A stretch of DNA of 64,000 bases from Monosporascus cannonballus (lineage: Eukaryota; Ascomycota; Sordariomycetes; Xylariales). The notes under the pieces were generated by a model. The model did not search any database. It saw only the letters and a program-made list of their open reading frames with translations, and was not told where the DNA came from. The stretch lies in NCBI GenBank assembly GCA_004154925.1, contig QJNS01000005.1:620001-684000 (forward strand), given 5' to 3'. Each line of letters begins with the position of its first letter. The first letter of the stretch is position 1. Position numbers and translations under genes: made by a program. This document shows, in pieces, positions 48,513 to 58,278 of this stretch.

Positions 48513-51500
48513 TTATGCTGCGTCAAGTCGTCCGGTAGCTATTGCGAATCGTATCGTTGCCCGAACGGCTCCTAAGTCTGGAGTCCAGAACTTATCGTCC
48601 ACTGGTGTCTTCCCTCCCAAGTAGAAGGAGATGTTGCCTCTGTGGGTGTCCGTACATTGTAGCATCTCTGTTCGGTATTCTGTCCACCTTCTGCATCGGA
48701 AGAGGAAATGTTCTACTGTTTCTTTTGCTTGGCCACATGTGCACTGATCTGTCGGTGCTGCGTTGATTCTGTACAGATAGACGTTCAATCTTGCCATGCC
48801 TGTCCTGAGTTGGGCAAGCACACTCGCTTCCTTCCGTGAAAGTTGGTCGTACAGTTTTCGCGTATGTTTGCCTGGCAGTGCTATATCAACTCTCTTAGAA
48901 TGCTTTCCAACATTTTCGGGCAGGCACCTAATGTTGCCCCGTTTATACCGCGCAGCGTTAAGCGTTATTGATTTCATCCCGGGTAGCTGTATTTGCGGAA
49001 GGGCCCCAGGGCGGGTTGCCTCCTGTGCTTTTTCCTTGGCAAGCTTCTTAAGCTTATTTTCATCGTCCGCTGGGGTCCATATCACTGTTAACGTATTTCC
49101 GTTTTTTCGTAGCCGTCTAATAGAGTTGTAGGTATGGTGGATGTACTCTTATCCGGACTGTTGACGGGGCTGTCTGAATGACAGCACCGCGGCCTTATTA
49201 CTTGTCATTAGCATGATGCTGCGAAACCTAAGGTGTGGTAATAAGCTCAGAGCACGCGCCATCGCTGCCAATTCTCCAGAGTACGGGTTCTGTTGTGATC
49301 TTATGCCGAGTGTGGAAGAAAAGGTCTCGAGCTTCGGGTTGCCGCGTACTGACGTTGCCAGCTGGATAGCTCCGCCTATTCCCACCAAACCGTTCCGTGC
49401 TGAGCTGCTTACGGCGATGCGCACTGCCCAGTCCGTATTCACTTTTTCTACTGCTGTTTCATCAGCGATAGTCTATAGTCGCTTTTCCCAGGGTGCTAGT
49501 GTGAACGGATTGATGGTTTCCAGCTTTTCCATCGCGAAGTCTTTAAGTACGTCTGCCACTTCATACAGTGGTAAGCGGTATTGTCTTCTGAATTTTCGCA
49601 TTCGGGACGTATTCCTGCGGAGCGGGTTGGTTTCGGGCAGGGTATGAATATCGGTCCATAATTTGATTGCCCGTTTCCAGAACCGGTCTTGCGCAGGGGC
49701 GATATGGGCCTCCGCCTCCGCTACGCTCGTTGCCACCGTGAGGAACGTCCCTACGATCGCCCGCGCCCCTATCCTTTGTACCCTGTTGGCAGGTCCCACA
49801 GGCTTGTCCTTGGACGCATGCCTCCAGACATTAGAAGCGTAGTCTACTACTGGAGCTACTATGGACTTGAAGAGCTGTCGCGCCGTCGCGGGGGATAAGC
49901 CTTTAAGCCGTTTTAGCTCTAAGGCTGCTTCTAAGCCCTTGGAGGCCGCTCTCGCAACGTTTTCCTTATACTTGATCTTGGCATCCATAACCACTCCAAG
50001 TATCTTGACGTAGTCTTTCGGTTGGACAGTTTGCCCCTTAATAATAAAGGGCTCTGATTCTGACTTGTACGGTTTGCGGGTAAAGTGTATAATTGCTGTC
50101 TTCTCCGCTTCGAACGTTGCGCCGCTTCTTCTCTCCCAGTCTAGAGCCTCGTTGATGATGGCTTCGATGCCTTCCCGGTTGCTTTGTGCCGTAGGTCCTG
50201 TGACCCATGCCGTGAAGTCGTCGACGAATGCTATCGCCCCCCCGTGGCTGTCGATCCGTCGTTGTACTAGGTCTGCGTTGAAAAAGAGGAATAAGATCGG
50301 GGATAGCGGAGAGCCTTGGGGCAGGCCAGCCTGAGGGAGGCTTCGGATCTCGGAGGACTGCCCATTGATTTGGATCGTTGCCGTACGTTCCGAGCAAAAT
50401 GCCTCTATCCACCGGAGGAGCTTCTCTGGTATGCCTCGCGCCTTCATCCTCTGGAGCAGTCTTTCTTTGCAGACTCCATTGTAGGCTCCTTTGACGTCGA
50501 AACTGACCAGGCTTACAATTTTTCGACCCCGCCAGGCGGTATAGATCTGTTCTTGTAAGAGTAGGAGCGCTTGCTCTGCTGATCGTTGCTTGCGAGCTCC
50601 AAAGTGGTTGGTCGGGAGGAGACCATATGTTTGGACTGCATGTGAGATCCTCTCTGCAACCACCGATTCCAGCACCTTGCCTAGTGTCGCTAAAAGTGAG
50701 ATCGGTCTCCAGGCTTTAGCAACCATATAGTTCTCCTTGCCGGGCTTTTTAAGCGGTATAATTTTGGCATGCCTCCACTGACTGGGTAGCGTCCCTTCTT
50801 CTAGAGATGCTCGAAATATCGCTAGGACATGGTGCTTGACGGTTAGCCAGGTCTGTTTCCAGACCATCGCAGGCAGGCCGTCCTCTCCGGGCGCCTTCCA
50901 TGATTTTGCTGCAAATAGTTGTCGTTCCACTTCCTCCATGGTAATAGCAGGCATCGGTACAGGAGCTCTTTGTGGCCTAGGGCCTTCGTCTTCGATGTTA
51001 TCTGGCAGGGGGGGAAAGAAAGTGGATAGTAACTCCTCGGCCTGCTCCAGGTGGTTGCTTGTGACTGTTCCATCTCGTCTGGCAAGCTGCGGGACTTTCC
51101 CGAACGCCGTATCGTCGCCCGACTTTAGGTACTTCGCTGCCTTCCAGATGTTGTCGTTATCAGCTAGAAACTCGTTCCAGTGTTTCTTCTTTTGTTGCCG
51201 GATGGCGTCGTGGTACTGCTTCGCTGCCGCTTTCGCTGTCTCCTCCAGGCCTGTGATGGTCCGCCCTGCCCGTCGTTCACTTCGGGCGCGGTTCCTCCAG
51301 TATGTGTATATGCGGCGTAACTGTGTGAGGTCGGTCGTCCACCATCGTTTTGCGTACGGCGATGGCCTCGCCTTCGGTGTCAAGGCATGGACCGCCTCCA
51401 ACACCGCTGACATCAGTGTATCTGTCCTTTGCTGTATTGTCCCTTCCGATGGGGTAATGTCTAGTGCCTTTGCGATCCTGGCGTTGATGTCCTTCCAGGG

Positions 51501-52268
51501 TGCGTTTTTGAGTAGCAGCCGTTCCTGCTGCTTCGGCACTTGGACCGTGATATCGAAGATCGTCTCGATCGCGCGGTGGTCAGATCCGTGTTCTGTCCCA
51601 TATATCGAGCATTTGATGGTTGATGCCGTTAGCTCCTCAGAAGCTAGGACAAGGTCAATAGTTGTCTCGTACTCTCCGCCCTGCCATGTCTTCGTGCCTC
51701 GTCGGAGCAAACTGCTGAGGGCAAATTCGCTCATCAGGTCGATGATCTGGTCCGCTTCACCCTGTCTATCCAAAGAGACATCGTCTCCTCCCCATAGTTG
51801 GTCATGTCGGTTAAAGTCTTCCGCAATTACTACCTCCACCACCGTGTTTGCATGTCTCCTTACATCCCTTACAGCCCTGCGTAAGTTGTCGCATGTCTCT
51901 CGTAGAGCCTGAGGGTCTCCTCCTGGTACGTAGACTGATGCAATCAGGATCAACCGGTCAGGGAGCCTGACGACTGCTGCTGTCATGTCTGGGGACTGTA
52001 TCGGCACCTGTTCGGCCTCTGCATCCTTATTCACCCAAAGCATGCTCCGAATCGCCCATCTTCCTTCTCTCCACGTGGAGGGGACCATCTTGGTCCATCT
52101 GTGATGTCCCATAGGGGTTGTCAGGAGTCGGCCTTGAGTTCTCCGTGCCTGAGGCTCCTGGATAGCTAATACTGTTGTGTCCTGAATCCCTTTGTCGTTC
52201 ATCAAGCTATCGTGTACCGCACCCTGTTTCCTCACGTTTAGTTGGATCACACGGAATTTTCTACTCAT
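48513..52268 (-). pseudogene. LINE ORF2: endonuclease, RT, RNase H, two nonsense changes
   Basis: One frame of 1,251 codons from ATG 52,268 to the stop at 48,513, broken by TAG at 49,475-49,473 (after residue 931) and TAA at 49,151-49,149. The amino-terminal APE-type endonuclease has [23 protein letters not shown] (Asp151, Asn153) and GSDHRAIE (His231). RT spans about 455-720: PGEDGL, FDVKGAY (Asp591), [13 protein letters not shown] (about 648-660) and FVDDF (681-685). RNase H follows, with RIAVSSSARNGLVGIGG beyond the first stop. The C-terminal CTCGQAKETVEHFLFRC (C-x-C-x7-H-x4-C) is the zinc motif usual in this group. Both stops fit Q-to-stop by CpA-to-TpA. Endonuclease GDFN is EDFN here, which could reflect G-to-A. 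Translation would start by re-initiation from ORF1. Confidence 0.85.
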
Positions 52269-53584
52269 AGTGAGATGGGTAAAGCTTCCGGCAGTTCCTG
52301 CTAAACGATTCGTGGGGGCCTCCGCACGGGACGCACTTCAGGATGGTCTCCGTGCATTCGGTGTGGCGATGTCCTTCTTTGGCGCACCTCCCGCAAATCT
52401 GCGCTTTGGTACACTGGTGGGCTTTGTGGCCAGTGATTTCCTGACAGTTGTAGCATTGCTTTGGGCGCTCCCGGCGTTCAAACATCTTGGTATATCCCGA
52501 TTCCCCTCCGGCGTAAAAGAAACCTTCTTGGAGAAAGCGTTGTGCGTCTGATCCTTTATTGAGATAGACTACCATTGAGCCGTATGCCTTTGGCGTATCT
52601 CTGTTGCTAAGCCATGCTACCTTTGCGATTTGTGTGTCATTTTCTTTGCTGAAGGCCTCGGTTGCTCCGGCTCGAACGTTTCCCATGTCGTCTAGCACTG
52701 CTGTACGGTTGACATTGTCTACTCTAATCGGGAAAAGCTCATCTCGAAGGATTCGTACGCCTGGTACCAGTTTCGCTTCCATCGCTTGCTTTACCGCCTT
52801 ATGCTCGGCTTCATCTCTGCAGGCGATCCTGACTCGATGTGGGTTCTTTGCGTCTCTGGTCACCGCACGGCATCGCCAGTTGGCCTGGTCTGTCGTAGTC
52901 CTAATCTCCTTCTCCAAGGTCATCCTGACTGCGCTAGCCGAGATCTTGTCGGTGTTTTCATTTGCCACTCTAGATGTATCTATTGTGCAATAGAATGTGT
53001 CGGTCATGGTCGATGGGGTGGTCCCCATGGATGATATAGAGACCACATTTCTTGGCAAGCTGTTCGGTGGGGTTCTCGCTATATCTGCGTACGACCGGTT
53101 TGGACTGGCGTTGGCGTAGTTGTTAAGGGTTGGGTTGCTCCCAATGGTGTCCAATCGGTCGTGTACTTGTTTTAGCTCTTCTGTCATCAGAGCCTTAAGC
53201 GCTCGGAGTTCTGAACGGGTTTCTTCGTGTTGGTCGCGTAAGTCTTTGATGGTATCTTTGCTGCTGAATGACGATTTCTCTCAGCGACTTGATCTCGTTG
53301 CACATAATTCCCACCACTTTCATCATCTTTCGTAACTCCACCATATCTCCTCCGGGGCCCGCGTTCCCGCCATCTCCAGCTGGTGTTGCCTTTGCGATAG
53401 CAGATCGGGTGGTTCGCTTTGAGTTCTTGGTTCCTACGGTAACCGTATCTTCATGGAAATCCTCATTCGCTTCGTTTTCACGGATTTTCGTGCTGGGCCT
53501 CCTGTTGCGCTGGCTCGACAGTCTCGACGCGTCGTCGTTCTCGATCGCGTCGGCCGCGTGCCCCACTTCGGGATCAGCCGCCAT
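52261..53584 (-). pseudogene. LINE ORF1 (gag-like, zinc knuckles), one frameshift
   Basis: From ATG 53,584 (an upstream TGA closes the frame) the protein has an acidic/basic, low-complexity start, then a coiled coil (ELRKMMKVVGIMCNEIKSL). At about 53,255-53,270, in a (CAG)n-like stretch, the frame shifts and continues as KDTIKDLRDQHEETRSEL, more coiled coil. The C-terminal half has an RRM-like region and CX2CX4HX4C-type knuckles: CYNCQEITGHKAHQC, CGRCAKEGHRHTEC and [15 protein letters not shown]. Length without the shift would be about 441 residues. It would bind element RNA as a nucleoprotein. Its TAG (52,263-52,261) overlaps the ORF2 ATG in ATGAGTAG. One indel, possibly a sequencing error. 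Confidence 0.75.
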
Positions 53585-53700
53585 CACGGGAGCGCGCGCC
53601 ACAACGCGGGGTCACGTTTCAACGAACGACAGAATCAACGGCAAAACCAACGGCAGAATCCGCAATGTCCGACGTATTTCGCATCCCTTAACTTAGTACC

Positions 53701-53961
53701 CACTGCTGTCTCATCTACAGTACTACAGTAGGTAATAAAATCTGCTTCCTCCCTTGTTAGCTTTAGAAAGGTCTCAGCGCACGGATGTTTAAAAATCTTG
53801 GCGGCGCAGCACTAATTAAACCATCGCACGGCGCGGAATTCTCGAGCGTTCCCGAACTTTCCAAAAGAAGCAACCCCTAGGACACTCTTTTGCAAAGATA
53901 TTAGAAAATATGGAATGAATATATTTACAACCTATGCTAGAAATCAAGCGCAAAATGAAAG
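53701..53961. other. Spacer between LINE and NLR remnant
   Basis: No gene; contains AT-rich and ordinary sequence. The 5' end of the LINE probably lies somewhere here. Confidence 0.4.
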
Positions 53962-54350
53962 TTATAGTAGCCCTTCTGCGGAAAACCGCATGATATTAAC
54001 TTTTCCCGAGATACAGCCCATTACCACAGTAGAGCCAGATACCGCTAAGCACCATGGTCGAGAATTTGCTGGCAACCAGAACAAGTTGTTTCCATGTAAA
54101 GTAATCCAGCAACGATCCGTGCTGAGACCGTAGCCGAGACGATGGTCTTGTCCATGGTTAGTTAAGGCTGAAGCGGGCGTTGTGAAAGATCTGTTAGCAG
54201 CATTGGTAACTTCTACTGGTTCAGACAGACCATCGATAGAGATAATACCTGCATCAGTAAGGAGAATCTGGCTTTCGTTATCAAAAGATAAGCTCCAGGA
54301 AATGGTACCAAGATTGACGATTCGCAAACAGTTTCCCGTATCGGTCGACC

Positions 54351-55332
54351 AGATCCGTACCGTATTATCCCATGATGCCGAGGCCACGAATTTCGAATCG
54401 TGCGAAAACGCGACCGAATTAACCCAATCGCTATGGCCTTCGAACGTCTGTTGTAGTTCGCCCGTATCGGCCGACCAGATCCGGACCGTTTTATCGTATG
54501 ATGCCGAGGGTACGAACTTCGAATCGTGCGAAAACGCGACCGAACGAACCGAACCGTTATGGCCTTCGAATATTTATTATAGTTCGCCCGTATTCGCCGA
54601 TCAGATCCGTACCGTTTTATCGTCTGATGCCGAGGCCACGAATTTCGAATCGTGCGAAAGCGCGACTGAACGAACCGGATAGTTATGGCTTTCGAACGTC
54701 TGCTGCAGTTCGCCCTTATCGGCCGACCAGATCCGTACCGTTTTATCGTCTGATGCCGAGGCCACGAGTTTCGAGTCGTACGAAAGCGCGACCGAATTAA
54801 CCGAATTGTTATGGCCTTCGAGCGTTTGCTGCAGTTCGCCGGTATCGGCCGACCAGATCCGGACCGTTTTATCCCATGATGCCGAGGCTACGAATTTCGA
54901 ATCGTGCGAAAACGTGACCGAACTAACCGAATTGTTATGGCCTTCGAGCGTTTGTTGCAGTTCGCCCGTAACGGCCGACCAGATCCGTACCGTTTTATCG
55001 TCTGATGCCGACGTTACGAGTTTCGAGTCGTGCGAGAACGCGACCGAAATAATAGCACTGCTATGGTTTTCGAACGTCTGCTGTAATTCGCCCGTATCGG
55101 CCGATCAGATCCGGACCGTTTTATTGCGTGATGCTGAGGCCACGAATTTCGAATTATGCGAAAACGCGACCGATTAAACCTAATTATTATGGCCTTCGAG
55201 CATCTATTGCAGCTCGCCCGTATCGGCCCACCAGATCCGGACCGTTTTATCGAATAATGCCGAAGTAACAAATTTCGACTCGTGCGAAAACGCGACCGAA
55301 TTAATTTCGTTATTATGGCTTTCGAACGTTTA
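54351..55332 (-). repeat. WD40 tandem array, 126-bp units
   Basis: The landmark AGATCCG(T/G)ACCGT recurs at 54,351, 54,477, 54,603, 54,729, 54,855, 54,981, 55,107 and 55,233, always 126 bp apart (42 codons), with no indel. The complementary strand reads TVRIWSADTGELQQT-LEGH-SVAFSHDSKFVASAS per unit, the WD40 pattern. Several units have CAA/CAG changed to TAA/TAG (for example two adjacent stops near 54,573) and D-to-N type changes. The ninth unit at about 55,330 is RIP-degraded. Confidence 0.9.
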
Positions 55333-56028
55333 TAAATATTTACCCCAGTACATTTTTACGCTTAGGTTAAGAAATATCCAGGCAAAAAGGTTATTCTGGA
55401 ATATATTACGTATAACATTTTTTTCCGCCGTAAATACAAATACTAAACAATATGTTTAAAAAGGCGCGTATTATATTATTAATATGTTTGCAAAAGTAAA
55501 ACGTATAATATCGTTTAGGAAGTATAATAATTATATATAACTTTCTGCCTAAGCCAAATTAACAGATTAATATTATAGTATTTGGCGAAATAATAATATA
55601 CTTAAAAAAATAATTGTAATATTTTAATATTTTAAAAATTTTCCGAAATCCTTTTTATAAGGCTTAACGCCTTTAACCAATAAAAGAAATATCGCTTAAG
55701 GAAATTATGGATTTGGTTATTATTATATATATTATCTTTTATTTATTACATATAATAAACCTAATATTAATATATATACTGGATTTCTGGTCGTAAATTA
55801 TTACTTATTATCTGGGGATCGATAAATAAGTAAGAAATTCCCGGTTATCGTATTTCGCAGATATTTGTCCGAAAAGCTTCGTTTATTACGTACAGATATT
55901 ATGCAGCCAGTTGCTTATGGGTTTTTTTTTTCGTTTACCCAAAACGGGTTTTTGTTGCTTTTTTCAAAGTCCAAAAGGAAATCGCCAAATAAAAGGTATA
56001 ACAGCTTAACAAATAAATTGTTACAGGA

Positions 56029-56446
56029 ACAGGGGTTCCTGTCTCGAGGAGACCAACCTTTAAGGCCTAGCGCGGACCTGCCACGGCTAAACTCCGGATG
56101 GGAGGTCTTGGCTAGAACTTGGAGGGAAGTGATCTAGGTGATCTAAGTGATCTGGACCAGATCACATAGATCACATAGATCCACGACACACTCACTTTAG
56201 AAATGGGGATATATAATGGATCGGTCTCTCATGTAAATAGCACCTACTTAGTTTCGCTCCTTAGCTATCAATCTAAGCTCTCAATCAAGAGGCAACTGCA
56301 CCGTTCTCTAATTGAGGGAAAAGTCTTTAAATCTTTTTAACGAACAGACCATTGAATCATTCTTCGCCCTGTTATTACCTGCAAATCAAGACTCCATTTC
56401 GGATACTGCTTATACCTCCAGGTGGATGTATGACAGGTTCGTTACA
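56029..56446 (+). mobile_element. Solo LTR (418 bp), Gypsy family, TSD TAAAT
   Basis: Starts TGTTACAGGAACAGGGGTTC, ends GTATGACAGGTTCGTTACA, flanked by TAAAT at 56,024-56,028 and 56,447-56,451. It is the best-preserved LTR of the family and almost free of RIP. It sits in the already mutated NLR linker, so it inserted after that DNA was RIP-mutated. It shows GATCTAGGTGATCTAAGTGATC-type repeats near 56,130-56,180. Confidence 0.95.
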
Positions 56447-58158
56447 TAAATTTAACGACGAAAAAACATTTAGTACCGAATAAAGTAAATTTAATCTATC
56501 GTCGACAGTATCTTGCGCCATATTAAGTATTTGCGCTAAGGTTAAAATTAAAAAAAAGTTTATAAAAACGATAATCGAACTTATAATATCTCGAAATTTT
56601 TAAAAGGTTTTATTTATTTTCCGACTGGATAAACCGACAAATATTTGGTTTAATACGGGTAGATACGTTATATCTAATTTGGACTCCTAACTTTTGGTTC
56701 GATACTTTAAAACCTTTTAAAATTTTTTATTAGGGTTACCGCCCTTGCGATCGGCGAGGAAATAACAAGCTATTATAACGAAAATAAAAAAGGGAATAAT
56801 TATTTTTACGAAAATTTGAATATCCGATTATTCGGGCCAATTTAACGATAATTATTTATTTTTCGGCATAAAGTAATTATAATCGTTTTTAATTTTCGTA
56901 AGTTCGTATTTAAAATACGCGGATAAATCGTACTTAATTATTGGTTCGGGTATTTTGTAAAAAACCAAATCTTGATAAATGCCTTTGATGGCGTTAAAAC
57001 GGAGACGAATAGGTAATTCGGGCCTGCTGGTAACGAAGATCCGCAATCGTGGAAACTGTAGAGTTTTAGCTCGAGAGAAAAGATGGATAATGGTTTTGAT
57101 ATCTTCATCTCGCTTACATTCATCCAGAGCGTTAATAACAATAACAAGCGCGTTAACTTTCCATGCAGCTTGAGGAGGCTTCGATAGAGGCTCGAGGATA
57201 AGCTTTTCGAACTGCTCCCGCATCACTTTTTCAAAAATGGCAGGGTCGGCGTCGATGGCATTCTTGACGTACGGTGTAAGGGCCGGCAATCTCTCAACTA
57301 GCTGAGCGGCGATCGTAGTAAATAACTTGGATATCCCTTTTCGGTCACCTTCGCCCCTTTTGAAGAAGAAGCTGGCACCGAGCTGGCCGCCTTTAGAAAA
57401 GGAATGCGCCACGGTGCGTGAGATGGTTGACTTTCCTGTGCCAGCCATGCCGTTTAGCCAGAAGATGGCTTCAGCTTGAGGGTTCTTAACCCATTTGGAT
57501 ATTTCGCGCAGCAGGTCGACTCGGGTGTCTGGGTGGCAGGTTGGATTGTGTTCTTCGGCGTGGGAGTCGAAGGCTGCTCCTTCAGCGACTTTAAGTCCAT
57601 TAAGCCTTATTTTCTGATCCATGTCGAGGAGGTTCTGGTCGACTGCGAATAAAGTAGCACTATGTTATCTTTCCATTAGTGGCCGTCAGCAGAAGTAGAG
57701 ATGGATAGAATTACTTACGCCTGATCCATTTGTAGACTGAGAGAGATCGTTTGCGTACATCGTGCAAGGTCTTGTACTATTTTTTCGACATCCTTACTCT
57801 TGAATGGCCATTTCAAAGCACGGAGCCCAAATTGTTTTATCGCCCGACGTCCTTTGCTGGGAGTCAATTCGTTGTCCAGCTTTTCAAGCCACGATTGACT
57901 ATCTTTAAAAGTGTCGCCTAACTTTTGGGATGCTTTGAGCTTTGCTCCTTTGGGGCTTTTGACGAGGTTCTGAACCTCCGCCGAAATATTCTTTAGGCGG
58001 ATAACTTCTTCATGGATCCGTGTAATATCTTCTTTAGCATGTTTGACGTCCTTGGAATATTGTAGGCACAGAGAAGCGACCTTGGCTGACAGTCCAATAA
58101 CTGCGATGGCACTTGCGGCGACATTAAATCCTTCAGCCATCGCAAGTTGGGGTTGCGC

Positions 58159-58263
58159 AAATAGCTTCACCTAGCTTAGCACGCCCATATGCCCTAGTGG
58201 AGGCTCTGGGATAAGCCGCTACGCGGCTTTCCTCTGGCGTTAAATACTACAAACAAACAAACA
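58159..58263 (+). mobile_element. SINE-like element (105 bp) with 15-bp target duplication
   Basis: Flanked by identical 15-bp repeats AAGTTGGGGTTGCGC (58,144-58,158 and 58,264-58,278). The element runs from AAATAGCTTCACCTAGC through GCACGCCC, ATGCCCTAGTGGAGGCTC and GCTACGCGGC to GGCGTTAAATACTAC, ending in an (AAAC)n tail. A 15-bp duplication plus a simple-repeat tail is the mark of target-primed (LINE-driven) insertion. TAGCTTAGC resembles a pol III A box; no B box is visible. It has no coding capacity. It lies in the 5' leader of the NLR gene. Confidence 0.8.
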
Positions 58264-58278
58264 AAGTTGGGGTTGCGC

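Larger units (their letters stand above)
48194..53700 (-). mobile_element. Nearly intact LINE (Tad-like non-LTR retrotransposon)
   Basis: ORF1 and ORF2 on the minus strand in the classical order, then a 3' UTR of about 320 bp ending in TAATAAATTG followed by (TG)n at 48,194-48,210. The 5' end is not defined by the sequence; ORF1 starts at 53,584. Base composition is normal and most of the coding sequence is uninterrupted, in sharp contrast with the RIP-degraded LINE at 36-46.7 kb. The clade (Tad1/I-like) is inferred from the architecture: endonuclease, RT, RNase H and terminal zinc motif. Confidence 0.85.
53962..58140 (-). pseudogene. NACHT-WD40 (NWD) NLR / STAND protein, RIP-degraded middle
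   Basis: Fungal STAND proteins of this build act in heterokaryon incompatibility and xenorecognition. ATG 58,140 starts a fungal STAND N-terminal domain (EGFNVAASAIAVIGLSAKV). Intron 57,718-57,660 (GTAAGT...CTAAT...CATAG, 59 bp) joins a second exon in frame. NACHT follows: GMAGTGKST (about 211-219) and LVIVINALDEC, whose usual Asp is Asn317 (GAY to AAY), then FVTSRPELPIRLRF (sensor-like). The frame stops at 56,852 after 409 residues. Beyond, RIP-degraded DNA still shows the family linker before the repeats (VFTAEKNVIRNIF at about 55,430-55,480), then WD40 units and a terminal domain (54,387-53,962: RLGYGLSTDRCWITLHGNN, LFWLPANSRPWCLAVSGST). A solo LTR splits the linker. Upstream codons at 58,141-58,170 belong to a SINE-like insertion and use GTG, so 58,140 is the start. 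Not functional as a full NLR; a truncated NACHT protein could still be made. Confidence 0.85.

Noticed and set aside
50836..51912. 358-codon plus-strand frame
   Set aside because: It is antisense to LINE ORF2, whose RT and endonuclease motifs are unambiguous.
54182..55177. Plus-strand frames with repeated SSPVSADQIRTVLS translation
   Set aside because: Antisense of the WD40 array; the minus strand gives the canonical WD repeat.
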